Positions 1 through 6,508 of a stretch of 7,095 nucleotides of DNA are shown piece after piece. The DNA is from Hyphomicrobiales bacterium (GTDB taxonomy: Bacteria; Pseudomonadota; Alphaproteobacteria; Rhizobiales; Beijerinckiaceae). The translations under genes and the position numbers were made by a program. Every line of letters begins with the position of its first letter. Within the stretch, counting starts at the first letter, position 1. The notes below the pieces were generated by a model. It made no database searches. It was given only the letters and a program-made list of their open reading frames with translations, and was not told the DNA's origin. Location: positions 1 through 7,095 of the forward strand of contig JAQGKN010000482.1 in NCBI GenBank assembly GCA_028290085.1. Direction: 5' to 3'.

Positions 1-460
1 TGGCGAGATCGATGGGCGCGGCAGCAACGACTGGGTTTCCTGGAAGGCAACCAAGCCCGATTGGCTGCGCGACAAGAAGATCAATATCCTTGTGCAGGTC
101 GGCCTGAACAAGGAGTCGGACCTGCCCGATGTTCCCTTGCTCTCCGATCTCGCGTCGAACGCGGAGGACAGGGCGGTCCTCAAGCTACTCTCCTCTCCCA
201 TCGTTCTGGGGCGCCCCGTCCTGACATCACCCGATGTGCCCCCTGAGCGCATCGCGGCATTGCGTCGCGCATTCGACGCGACGATGCGCGATCCAAATTT
301 CCTTGCCGAGGCGGTGCGATTGAAACTCGATATACGCGCGGTCACGGGAGAAGAAATGCAACGCTTCGTCCTCGAGACAATTCGCACGACGCCCGCAAGT
401 GTAGCTCAGCGCCTGTCATCTGTGATTTCGGAGAACACACCCGCTGCTGAACGTCCATAA
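1..460 (+). CDS. Tripartite tricarboxylate transporter receptor (TctC/Bug family), C-terminal part
   Basis: The gene enters from the left edge; the reading frame starts at base 2 and gives 152 residues before the TAA at 458-460. TctC/Bug proteins are periplasmic receptors that capture carboxylates or similar small molecules for a TctAB membrane carrier. The visible part matches the second half of this family: GEIDGRG followed by WKATKPDWLRDKKINILVQ near the beginning, then a PDVPLLSDLA segment, a P-x-V-L-T-S-P-D-V-P-x-E-R-x-A-A-L-R-R-A-F stretch and a C-terminal helix region. About half of a usual protein of roughly 320-330 residues, including the signal peptide, lies outside the window. No tctA or tctB is visible, so it may be one of the many orphan Bug receptors. 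It is followed after 83 bp by the oxygenase gene on the same strand and may be co-transcribed with it. The ligand cannot be assigned. Confidence 0.9.
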   Translation, partial: GEIDGRGSNDWVSWKATKPDWLRDKKINILVQVGLNKESDLPDVPLLSDLASNAEDRAVLKLLSSPIVLGRPVLTSPDVPPERIAALRRAFDATMRDPNFLAEAVRLKLDIRAVTGEEMQRFVLETIRTTPASVAQRLSSVISENTPAAERP

Positions 461-543
461 TCCGAGTGCTGAAGATTGATGCTTGTGCCGCGCGTCGAGC
501 GGTGTAGTTTTTGAGCTGAAAAAACCAAGCAAGAGGGAATGCC

Positions 544-1611
544 ATGGCTGATTTCCGGACTTACCCGACCGCAGTGCGCGGTGCCGCTGTGCCGATGGAA
601 CCGGTGGTAGATCCGGCGGCCTGGACGGCCGCTGAACTGGCCGACGTCTCAAGCTGGAGCTACAGGCTCAGCGAGAGTGATCGCGCGCAATTGGTCGCCG
701 CAGTGAAGTCTTTTCGCGCATCCGGCCATGCCATCGAAGAGGTGCAGCAAAGCAACTTTCCCTTGGAGGATTTCGCCGATCTTCTCGACGACGTCCGCAG
801 TGAATTGATCGACGGTCGCGGCATCGTCATGCTGCGCAACTTTCCGGTCGATGAACTCGACCGCGAAGGATGTGCCATCGCCTATCTCGGCCTGGGGTGT
901 TACCTCGGCCAAACAATGTCGCAGAACAAGCAGGGCCATATTCTCGGCCATGTGAAGGATCTCGGCGGCGACTATTCCGACGCGCACACACGTGGGTACA
1001 TGACGACGGCCGAAATGCGCTTCCACGCCGATGCCTGCGATTACGTAGGCCTGCTTTGCCTGAAGACATCGATGAGCGGCGGGGAAAGCCGCGTTGCGAG
1101 CTCGGTAACCGTCTATAATCGCATGCTCGAGCAGCGGCCCGATCTCGTCGCGGTCCTGACGCAGGATTTCTACCGGTCGCGCAGCGGGGAGAACAATCCC
1201 GGTGAGGATCCGTGGTTCAAGCAGCCGATCTTCTCCTTCACTGATGGATATTTCAGCGCTACGGGGGCAGGAGCAGCTATCGACAAGGCGCAGGGACTGC
1301 CGGGCGTGCCGCCCTACACGGAAGCCCAGAAGGAAGCCGTCGATCTCTATCGTCAAACCGTCGAGGACTGCGCCGTCGACATCGGCTTCGAGCCCGGCGA
1401 CATCCAGTTCCTGAACAATTTCGTCACCCTCCACACGCGCCGTGAATATCAAGATTGGCCCGATGAATCCCGCAAGCGTCATCTGCTGCGGCTCTGGCTC
1501 AGCGACCCCGATGGAAGGCCGATCCCCAGAGATCAGCGAGAAGGCCGCTCAGGCCAGGGCGTGCAACTCGCCGGTGTCACGTTTGTAGCGCCGCTGGACG
1601 TTCACGCCTGA
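544..1611 (+). CDS. TauD/TfdA-family Fe(II)/2-oxoglutarate-dependent dioxygenase
   Basis: Predicted cytoplasmic non-heme iron oxygenase of 355 residues that would couple 2-oxoglutarate decarboxylation to oxidation of a small organic substrate. The iron-binding triad is visible: H161-A-D163 in RFHADACDYVGLL, and the distal H297 in FVTLHTRREY. R312 and R316 in KRHLLRLWLS line up with the TauD arginines that bind 2-oxoglutarate and substrate (R266 and R270 in E. coli TauD). The GGES segment at about 179-182 after the triad is also typical of the family. The ATG at 544 is preceded by an AGAGGGA ribosome site at 532-538, five bases away, which supports this start. There is no signal peptide. The protein is longer than classical TauD (about 280 residues) because of an N-terminal extension of roughly 80 residues. 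The family covers taurine, 2,4-D, carnitine-precursor and many unknown substrates; the specific one cannot be read here. It faces the bicupin gene tail to tail. Confidence 0.93.
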   Translation: MADFRTYPTAVRGAAVPMEPVVDPAAWTAAELADVSSWSYRLSESDRAQLVAAVKSFRASGHAIEEVQQSNFPLEDFADLLDDVRSELIDGRGIVMLRNFPVDELDREGCAIAYLGLGCYLGQTMSQNKQGHILGHVKDLGGDYSDAHTRGYMTTAEMRFHADACDYVGLLCLKTSMSGGESRVASSVTVYNRMLEQRPDLVAVLTQDFYRSRSGENNPGEDPWFKQPIFSFTDGYFSATGAGAAIDKAQGLPGVPPYTEAQKEAVDLYRQTVEDCAVDIGFEPGDIQFLNNFVTLHTRREYQDWPDESRKRHLLRLWLSDPDGRPIPRDQREGRSGQGVQLAGVTFVAPLDVHA

Positions 1612-1630
1612 GCAGGAAGGATGAGGCTGT

Positions 1631-1690
1631 CGCCGGGTCCGATCATGCCGGCCCCGGCGCATAGCACTTATACACTCCACGACGGCGTGG
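1631..1690. terminator. Convergent intergenic hairpins, weak bidirectional terminator candidate
   Basis: The 102-bp gap between the convergent oxygenase and bicupin genes holds two inverted repeats. One pairs CGCCGGG (1631-1637) with CCCGGCG (1653-1659) around a 15-base loop. The other pairs CCACG (1677-1681) with CGTGG (1686-1690) around a 4-base loop. Neither is followed by a T-run on either strand, so a classical intrinsic terminator is not shown. The position suits transcription stop for both genes, but this is inference. Confidence 0.25.
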
Positions 1691-1713
1691 GTATCGGTCC
1701 GGGACGTCCGCTG

Positions 1714-2823
1714 TCAGGATGGAAAATACTTGTCCATCTGCGGCGTGATGCCGGCCTTTTTCATCTCGTCGAGCCAGAGCTTGTGGATCCTCGGATCCTG
1801 GTCTTCGAACTCGATCTGATTGCCGCCCTCCTTGATGCTCAGGGACGAGCGTTGCCGCTTCCCCTTGTCGCCGATCATCGTCTGGCGCTTTTGCGTGGTG
1901 AAGGGATAACGCACATTGCCGATACCCATCGCCAGATAGCGCGCAGGTTCTGAGCTCGTGTTGAAATGCTGGTGCAACTGTCCATCGCAGGGAGGAAATA
2001 CGACACCGTGTCGCCATTCGATGCGCGTGTAATCGGCGTCGCCTTCATACCAGAGCAGTGAATAGCCATGGCCGGTCACGCAGATCACATGCGTACCTGA
2101 ACCGTGCCGATGTCCCTTCTTGTACGTTCCGGCCGGCATTTCGGACATGTGCCCAGAGAGAATGCCGTCGGCGAGCACGAACTTGATGTTTGTCGATCCG
2201 CCACCGCGGTCGCCATAGGCATGCAACCCGATGACCGACATGTCCGGAACGAAATTCGTTTCCCAGAGGTGATTCCCAGGCCGTATCGGAATGAAGTCAC
2301 CCTCGCCGGAATAATAATTCTCCTTGCCTGTTCGTTCGATGAAGCTGAACGGATTGTCGAAGATGAAGCGTTCATTGTGGAAAGAATTCATCATCAGCGG
2401 CATGTTCGTCATGCTGACAAACAACGTGCGCTCCCGGCCGCCCGCATTGAAATGCCGATGTGGCATGTTGATCGGAATCGAGAACATCGACTTCGGCGAC
2501 CATTCGAAGCTCCGCTTCGTGCCGTCGGGAAATTCTATTTGCGTGCTGCCGTGACCCTCGAGCACATAGTAGATGTCTTCGTAGAGATGCCGGATTGGAG
2601 CTGTTGATGCGCCGGGCGCCAGTTCGAACAGGAACATGTTGCAGAAGTCGCCACGCCCCTTGAGGTGCACGGCGGCGCCCTTGGTCCCCACGCGCGCCCA
2701 ATATCCTGTCGGCACGTCGAAAAGGTCGATGGCGTAGTCACCCTCGATGACCGGCATGCCTTCCGCGTTCACCCAATCGAGATAGGGGTCTAATCCATAG
2801 CGCGGAGCCGCCTGTTCGGTCAT
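1714..2823 (-). CDS. Bicupin (two-domain cupin) protein, probable metal-dependent enzyme
   Basis: 369 residues with two cupin barrels and no signal peptide, so likely cytoplasmic. Cupin 1 (about residues 60-140) has IRHLYEDIYYVLEGHG (H79, E82/D83) and MPHRHFN (H122, N126). Cupin 2 (about 210-300) has GTYKKGHRHGSGTH (H238, H240, H245) and QLHQHFN (H284, N288). Domain 1 lacks the first histidine of the usual H-x-H motif, so the metal probably sits in domain 2, where the usual glutamate is a histidine. Bicupins include gentisate-type ring-cleaving dioxygenases, oxalate decarboxylases and isomerases; I recognise the cupin fold but cannot assign a reaction. The ATG at 2823 is chosen for its strong GGGAGGA site and because the protein starts directly with family-like sequence. 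An in-frame extension back to 3252 would run antisense through the neighbouring binding-protein gene and is rejected. The gene is divergent from the ABC operon and convergent with the oxygenase. Confidence 0.9.
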   Translation of the reverse strand: MTEQAAPRYGLDPYLDWVNAEGMPVIEGDYAIDLFDVPTGYWARVGTKGAAVHLKGRGDFCNMFLFELAPGASTAPIRHLYEDIYYVLEGHGSTQIEFPDGTKRSFEWSPKSMFSIPINMPHRHFNAGGRERTLFVSMTNMPLMMNSFHNERFIFDNPFSFIERTGKENYYSGEGDFIPIRPGNHLWETNFVPDMSVIGLHAYGDRGGGSTNIKFVLADGILSGHMSEMPAGTYKKGHRHGSGTHVICVTGHGYSLLWYEGDADYTRIEWRHGVVFPPCDGQLHQHFNTSSEPARYLAMGIGNVRYPFTTQKRQTMIGDKGKRQRSSLSIKEGGNQIEFEDQDPRIHKLWLDEMKKAGITPQMDKYFPS

Positions 2824-2831
2824 GGTCGCCG

Positions 2832-2838
2832 TCCTCCC
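2832..2838 (-). promoter_or_regulatory. Ribosome binding site of the bicupin gene
   Basis: On the minus strand this reads GGGAGGA, eight bases before the ATG at 2823. It decides the start against much longer in-frame alternatives upstream. Confidence 0.75.
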
Positions 2839-2880
2839 ATTGTTTTTTACGGTCCACTTTTTGGCCTGTCCTCTCCCCAG

Positions 2881-2910
2881 ATGACAAGCCGTGAACGCTG
2901 TGCCTAAAAT
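2881..2910 (+). promoter_or_regulatory. Candidate sigma-70-type promoter for the rightward ABC/enolase-superfamily operon
   Basis: ATGACA at 2881-2886 (5 of 6 matches to TTGACA) and TAAAAT at 2905-2910 (5 of 6 to TATAAT) are separated by 18 bases. They lie in an AT-richer patch of an otherwise GC-rich gap. Transcription would start near 2917, leaving a leader of about 80 bases before the ATG at 2996. This is the best promoter match seen in the window, but it rests on pattern only, and alphaproteobacterial promoters often deviate from this consensus. Confidence 0.38.
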
Positions 2911-2936
2911 TAACAGCATAATGATCGCCGTGACAA
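2908..2936 (-). promoter_or_regulatory. Weak candidate promoter for the bicupin gene, overlapping the rightward one
   Basis: On the minus strand TTGTCA (plus coordinates 2931-2936; 5 of 6 to consensus) is followed after 17 bases by TTAATT (2908-2913; only 3 of 6). Its -10 overlaps the -10 of the rightward candidate, so the two would compete for polymerase if both are real. The weak -10 keeps confidence low. Confidence 0.18.
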
Positions 2937-2983
2937 CAAGCGGCGACGGCGATGGTCGGAAGGACCCTCGTGCACATACAGGT

Positions 2984-2990
2984 GGGGAGG
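2984..2990 (+). promoter_or_regulatory. Ribosome binding site of the first solute-binding protein gene
   Basis: GGGGAGG lies five bases before the ATG at 2996. It selects this start over an in-frame ATG at 2891, which would put about 35 extra residues ahead of the signal peptide. Confidence 0.75.
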
Positions 2991-2995
2991 ATGAA

Positions 2996-4090
2996 ATGCC
3001 GGCGACGACGTTCCGCGAACGAGGCCTTTGCCTCGCGCTGACTCTTCTCACGCTTTGCGGATCGTGCATTGCGCAAGAGCTTCGCGCAGAAGAAGCGCCA
3101 TTGCTCTTGACCGGTAACGACCGGGAACAGCGGCTCGTGGAAGGCGCTCGCCGCGAAGGCGAAGTGATGTTGTACTCGGCGATGATCGTCAACCAGGCCC
3201 TGCGGCCCCTCGCGGACGCCTTCTCGAAGCGATACCCGTTCATCAAGGTCAATTACTGGCGCGCCGAATCCTCGGGCATCTTCACGAAGCTGTCGGCAGA
3301 AGAGAGGGCCGGAAAAGTCGCCGCTGACGTCGTGGAGGGCACGGGCGTTGGCGAAGCGGTGATCCAGGCGGGTTTTGCGCAACCTTATGCAACGCCTGCG
3401 ATTGAAGGCATCCCGGAGACCTACCGCGATCCCCATGCACTTTGGACGGCGACGCGCCGCAGTTTCTTCGGAGTTGGCTACAACACGAAGCTCGTACCGC
3501 CCGGCGAGGCGCCCAAAACATACGAAGACCTGCTGAACCCGCGTTGGAAAGGCAAGATGGTCTGGCACACCGGCAGCGCCAGTGGCGCGGACCTCTTCGT
3601 CACGAATCTCAGATTGAAGTGGGGCGAGGAGCGGGCGCGCGACTATCTGGCAAAGCTTGCAACGCAGAACGTTGCCGGATTGACGGGTACGAGCGCGCGC
3701 GGTCTCATCGACCGTGTCATCGCGGGCGAGTTCGCCATGGCGCTGAACATATTCGCGCACCATCCGCTGATCAGTCACGCGAAAGGCGCACCCTCGCAAT
3801 CCATCCTGATGGAGCCGGTGGCGACGACGGTCGGGACGATGATCATCCCCAAGGGATTGCCTCATCCCCATGCGGCGATGCTGCTTGTTGATTTTATTCT
3901 CTCGCACGAGGGCCAGACCATCCTCGCCAATGCGGGCTATTTCCCGACGCGATCGGATGTGCCGACGAGGCCCGATCTCAAGCCCATCACGGATGCTTTG
4001 GCCAGCGTATCCGAGCAGTTCATATCACCCGAAGCGCTCGTCCAGTACACGCCGGCTTCCGAGCAAATGATCGGCGACCTCTTTCATTGA
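2996..4090 (+). CDS. Periplasmic ABC transporter substrate-binding protein (Fbp-like, type 2), copy 1
   Basis: 364 residues. It would capture a solute in the periplasm and deliver it to an inner-membrane ABC permease. The N-terminus is a Sec signal peptide: basic residues at 7-9, a hydrophobic core at about 11-25, and likely cleavage after C-I-A26. The mature protein shows family features: GAR-x-EGEVMLYSA (about 50-62), ADVVEGTGVGE (110-120), YNTKLVPP (162-169), the PRWKGK segment (182-187), and an FILSHEGQ helix near 300-307. The usual Fbp iron ligand pair Tyr-Tyr is not seen after N251; the corresponding stretch reads NIFAHHPL, so an organic ligand is more likely than ferric iron. It shares about 63% identity over 282 gapless residues with the second binding protein at 5360-6460. 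It is the first gene of the rightward operon. The start has a GGGGAGG ribosome site. The ligand is unknown. Confidence 0.93.
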   Translation: MPATTFRERGLCLALTLLTLCGSCIAQELRAEEAPLLLTGNDREQRLVEGARREGEVMLYSAMIVNQALRPLADAFSKRYPFIKVNYWRAESSGIFTKLSAEERAGKVAADVVEGTGVGEAVIQAGFAQPYATPAIEGIPETYRDPHALWTATRRSFFGVGYNTKLVPPGEAPKTYEDLLNPRWKGKMVWHTGSASGADLFVTNLRLKWGEERARDYLAKLATQNVAGLTGTSARGLIDRVIAGEFAMALNIFAHHPLISHAKGAPSQSILMEPVATTVGTMIIPKGLPHPHAAMLLVDFILSHEGQTILANAGYFPTRSDVPTRPDLKPITDALASVSEQFISPEALVQYTPASEQMIGDLFH

Positions 4091-4206
4091 TTCGCGGCTT
4101 GCGCTTGCCAACGCCTCATGCACGGCGAATAATGGAAACTCAGTCCGCCCGGGAACGGGATGATTGTCGAGCTACGCCAAAAAGGCGGGCCGGATAAAAT
4201 AAGTTC

Positions 4207-4213
4207 AGGGAGG
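4207..4213 (+). promoter_or_regulatory. Ribosome binding site selecting the GTG start of the enolase-superfamily gene
   Basis: AGGGAGG is followed after six bases by GTG at 4220. It favours that codon over the in-frame ATG at 4160, which has only a poor GGGAACGGG run next to it. Confidence 0.7.
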
Positions 4214-4219
4214 TCGGCC

Positions 4220-5290
4220 GTGATTGTTCGCGAGTACGAATCGCATCCTAACGTCATGCGCAAGGAAGACCCGACCTGGAAATTCGCGCTTGGCGCGAGT
4301 CCGGTGACGGAAGGCTGCATTCTGCGGATCGTTGACGAACAGGGCAACGAGGGCTTCGGTTACGCCTCGGCGACCCCGCATATGGGTGCCATCAAGACAG
4401 GGCTGGACGCTGAACTCGCCTATCTTCGTCCGCAGGTCATCGAGCGCGACGCTGATGATATCGGCGCGATCGGCGCTTCGCTCGACAGGGCTTTGCGCGG
4501 CGCGCCACAGGCCAAGGCCGCGATTGATTGCGCCCTGCACGATCTTCTCGCGCGGCGGCTCGGTGTCCCGCTCTATCAATTGTTCGGCGGAAAGGTTCGT
4601 GACCGCGTGCCGATCCTGCGCATTCTCGCCATCAAGACGCCCCAGGAAATGGCGGCTCAGGCGCAGAAGCTTGTCGACGAAGGCTATCGCTACCTGAAGA
4701 TCAAGGTACATGGCGATGTGCAGGAGGATGTCGCGCGCGTTGCGGCCATCCGCAAGCAGGTCGGTGACGACGTGCATCTCACCATCGATGCCAATCAATC
4801 CTATTCCGCCAAGAACGCGATCATCGCGATCAATCGCATGGCGGATTTCAATATAGACCTCATCGAGCAGCCGGTGCCGGCGGACGATTTCGAGGGACTG
4901 TCGCTCGTGACGCGTACGGTGCCCGTGACCGTGGAAGCCGATGAGGCCGCGGGATCCCTTGCTGAGATTTATCAGCTCGTGACACGCCGCGCCGTCGATG
5001 CCGTGAGCCTGAAGATCCCGAAGCTCGGCGGCTTTCGCAACACGATCGCCGCCGCGCGCTTGTGCGAGCAGGCGGGTGTTGCCTATCGCCTCGGCGCAGC
5101 TGTCGGCCCGCGGCTCCTCTCAGCGCATGCGGTACATCTCGCCTGCGCTCTGCCAGGTGCGAAATACGCCGGCGAACTCGGCGAATTTGCGCGCCTTCTC
5201 GATGATCGTTTCGAGGGCATCGAGATTGTCGACGGCGAATTGCGTCTGCCGCGCGAAGCCGGGTCCGGCGTGCACTGGAAAGGCGCCTGA
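4220..5290 (+). CDS. Mandelate racemase/muconate lactonizing enzyme family protein (enolase superfamily)
   Basis: 356 residues from GTG 4220, cytoplasmic. The family abstracts a proton next to a carboxylate to make a metal-bound enolate, leading to racemisation, cycloisomerisation, epimerisation or dehydration. The N-terminal capping domain covers about 1-125, ending in LYQLFGGK. The barrel carries K160-I-K162 on strand 2, metal ligands D190 (TIDAN), E216 (IEQP) and D241 (EADE), and K265 in SLKIPKLGG on strand 6. A lysine on each side of the active site is the MLE-subgroup pattern, not that of mandelate racemase proper, which has K and H. The usual glutamate on strand 7 of dipeptide epimerases is not evident (AAVGPRLLS, about 293-301), so substrate and reaction stay open. 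An ATG at 4160 in frame is an alternative start (376 residues), but the GTG has the better ribosome site and begins right at the first expected strand. It sits between two paralogous binding proteins, which suggests it acts on the imported compound. Confidence 0.92.
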   Translation: MIVREYESHPNVMRKEDPTWKFALGASPVTEGCILRIVDEQGNEGFGYASATPHMGAIKTGLDAELAYLRPQVIERDADDIGAIGASLDRALRGAPQAKAAIDCALHDLLARRLGVPLYQLFGGKVRDRVPILRILAIKTPQEMAAQAQKLVDEGYRYLKIKVHGDVQEDVARVAAIRKQVGDDVHLTIDANQSYSAKNAIIAINRMADFNIDLIEQPVPADDFEGLSLVTRTVPVTVEADEAAGSLAEIYQLVTRRAVDAVSLKIPKLGGFRNTIAAARLCEQAGVAYRLGAAVGPRLLSAHAVHLACALPGAKYAGELGEFARLLDDRFEGIEIVDGELRLPREAGSGVHWKGA

Positions 5291-5316
5291 GGCTTCATCT
5301 TCGACAGCAGGAAGCC
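5291..5316 (+). repeat. Inverted repeat (stem-loop) between the enolase-superfamily gene and binding protein 2
   Basis: GGCTTC (5291-5296) pairs with GAAGCC (5311-5316) around a 14-base loop, starting immediately after the TGA. On the coding strand it is followed by an A-run, not a T-run, so it is not an intrinsic terminator for the operon. It could mark mRNA processing or protect the upstream message, as intercistronic hairpins do in some binding-protein operons. It may also be chance. Confidence 0.3.
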
Positions 5317-5359
5317 ACCAAAAAATCACCGCGCGACAGATGCGCCGGGAGAGCACGAT

Positions 5360-6460
5360 ATGGCATTGACGAAACTTGTAATCTTCGCGTGGAGAGCGCC
5401 GAGAGTATGTTCCGCGTTTTTCCTTGCAGCCGCACTGTCGGGCGCGGGACCGGCGCGGGCACAAGAAATCCTGACGACCCGCGCGCCCGATCGCGAGCAG
5501 CAGCTTGTCGATGGCGCGCGCAAGGAGGGACAGGTCGTCCTCTACTCGGCAGCCATCGTCAATCAGGCGCTGCGTCCGCTCGCCGATGCCTTCATGAAAA
5601 AATACCCCTTCGTGAAGCTGACCTATTGGCGTGGCGACACTGAGGAGATCGTCGCCAAGATCTCGGCGGAGGTGCGCGCCAACAATGTGGTGGCGGATCT
5701 TGTAGAGGGAACGGGCGTCGGCGAACTCGCGGTGGAAGCCGGGCTGACTGTCCCGTTCTCGACACCCGCGACCAACGACTTGCCCGAAATCTATCGCGAT
5801 CCGCGCGGCAACTGGGCAAGCACCCGCGTCAGCTATTTCAGCATCGCGTATAATACCAAACTGGTGCCGCCCGATCAGGTTCCCAAGACCTACGACGATC
5901 TTCTCGATCCGCGCTGGAAGGGAAAACTCGCTTGGCGCATAGGCACCTCTAGCGGAACGCCGCTGTTCATTACCTCGGTCCGCCTTGCGCGCGGCGAGGA
6001 AAAAGCCGCCGAGTATTTGACCAAGCTCGCGCAGCAGAAAATCATTAACTTCGGTTCCGGCAGTGCGCGCACGCTAGTCGACCGGGTGATCGCAGGCGAA
6101 TTCCCGATCGCGTTGAATATTTTCGCCCACCATCCGCTGATCAGCAAAGCGAAAGGCGCTCCTGTAAATTCACAGCTGCTGTCGCCGGTGCCGACGACGG
6201 CGGGAACCATGGTCGTCCCCAGAGGCGTGCGGCATCCGTTCGCAGCCATGCTGCTTGCCGACTTCATCCTGTCGAAAGAGGGCCAGCAGATTTTTGCAAA
6301 GGCAGAATATTTCCCCGTGCGGGATGACGTACCGCCACTCGAGGTACTCGCGCCCATCGTTCCAAAAACAGCTGACGTCGAGGAATTATTCGTCGGTTCT
6401 GAACAGCTCAATCGCTACACGCAAAGGTCGCAGCAGATCTTCGAGGAACTCTTCCGCTGA
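5360..6460 (+). CDS. Periplasmic ABC transporter substrate-binding protein (Fbp-like, type 2), copy 2
   Basis: 366 residues. It is a secreted receptor for the adjacent ABC permease. The signal peptide has an early lysine and arginines, a hydrophobic stretch at about 17-30 and a clear cleavage site after P-A-R-A34. The mature part repeats the features of the first copy with no gaps: GARKEGQVVLYSA (about 52-64), VVADLVEGTGVGE (110-122), YNTKLVPP (164-171), the PRWKGK segment (184-189), NIFAHHPLIS (253-262) and FILSKEGQ (302-309). A GGGAGAG ribosome site at 5347-5353 lies six bases before the ATG. As in copy 1, the Tyr-Tyr pair of ferric-binding proteins is replaced by A-H-H. Differences cluster at about residues 92-98, 129-141, 157-163 and 227-234, places where ligand preference could differ. 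It reads in the same frame as the permease gene, which starts after about 48 bp. The ligand is unknown. Confidence 0.95.
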   Translation: MALTKLVIFAWRAPRVCSAFFLAAALSGAGPARAQEILTTRAPDREQQLVDGARKEGQVVLYSAAIVNQALRPLADAFMKKYPFVKLTYWRGDTEEIVAKISAEVRANNVVADLVEGTGVGELAVEAGLTVPFSTPATNDLPEIYRDPRGNWASTRVSYFSIAYNTKLVPPDQVPKTYDDLLDPRWKGKLAWRIGTSSGTPLFITSVRLARGEEKAAEYLTKLAQQKIINFGSGSARTLVDRVIAGEFPIALNIFAHHPLISKAKGAPVNSQLLSPVPTTAGTMVVPRGVRHPFAAMLLADFILSKEGQQIFAKAEYFPVRDDVPPLEVLAPIVPKTADVEELFVGSEQLNRYTQRSQQIFEELFR

Positions 6461-6508
6461 ACGAATTTACAAATACGACGACAAAACGATGCAACCGGAA
6501 ACGTGCCA

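Noticed and set aside
507..525. AT hairpin GTTTTT / AAAAAC upstream of the oxygenase
   Set aside because: It has only one G-C pair, a 7-base loop and no following T-run. It is likely a chance pairing of homopolymer runs next to the ribosome site.
649..1482. Open frame of 277 codons on the minus strand inside the oxygenase gene
   Set aside because: It is fully antisense to the oxygenase with its intact iron triad and shows no family features.
1621..1953. Open frame of 110 codons on the plus strand in the convergent gap and bicupin 3' end
   Set aside because: It has no convincing ribosome site, mostly overlaps the bicupin antisense, and has no recognisable features.
3044..3070. Possible lipoprotein lipobox in receptor copy 1 (cysteines C21 and C24)
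   Set aside because: Neither cysteine is preceded by a proper [LVI]-x-[GAS] pattern: C21 follows L-T-L and C24 follows C-G-S. Copy 2 has an ordinary A-R-A cleavage site.
2824..3252. N-terminal extension of the bicupin to 512 residues
   Set aside because: The added 143 residues are low-complexity, antisense to the receptor signal peptide region, and bypass a strong ribosome site at the ATG at 2823.
2738..3907. Long open frame of 389 codons on the minus strand across the divergent gap and the first receptor gene
   Set aside because: It lies antisense to a clear receptor gene and overlaps the bicupin start. Its translation is rich in Arg, His and Cys with no recognisable domain; it is a product of GC-rich codon bias.
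4175..4187. CGCC-AAAAA-GGCG hairpin before the enolase-superfamily gene
   Set aside because: The stem is only four base pairs with no T-run, so it is too weak to call a terminator or attenuator.
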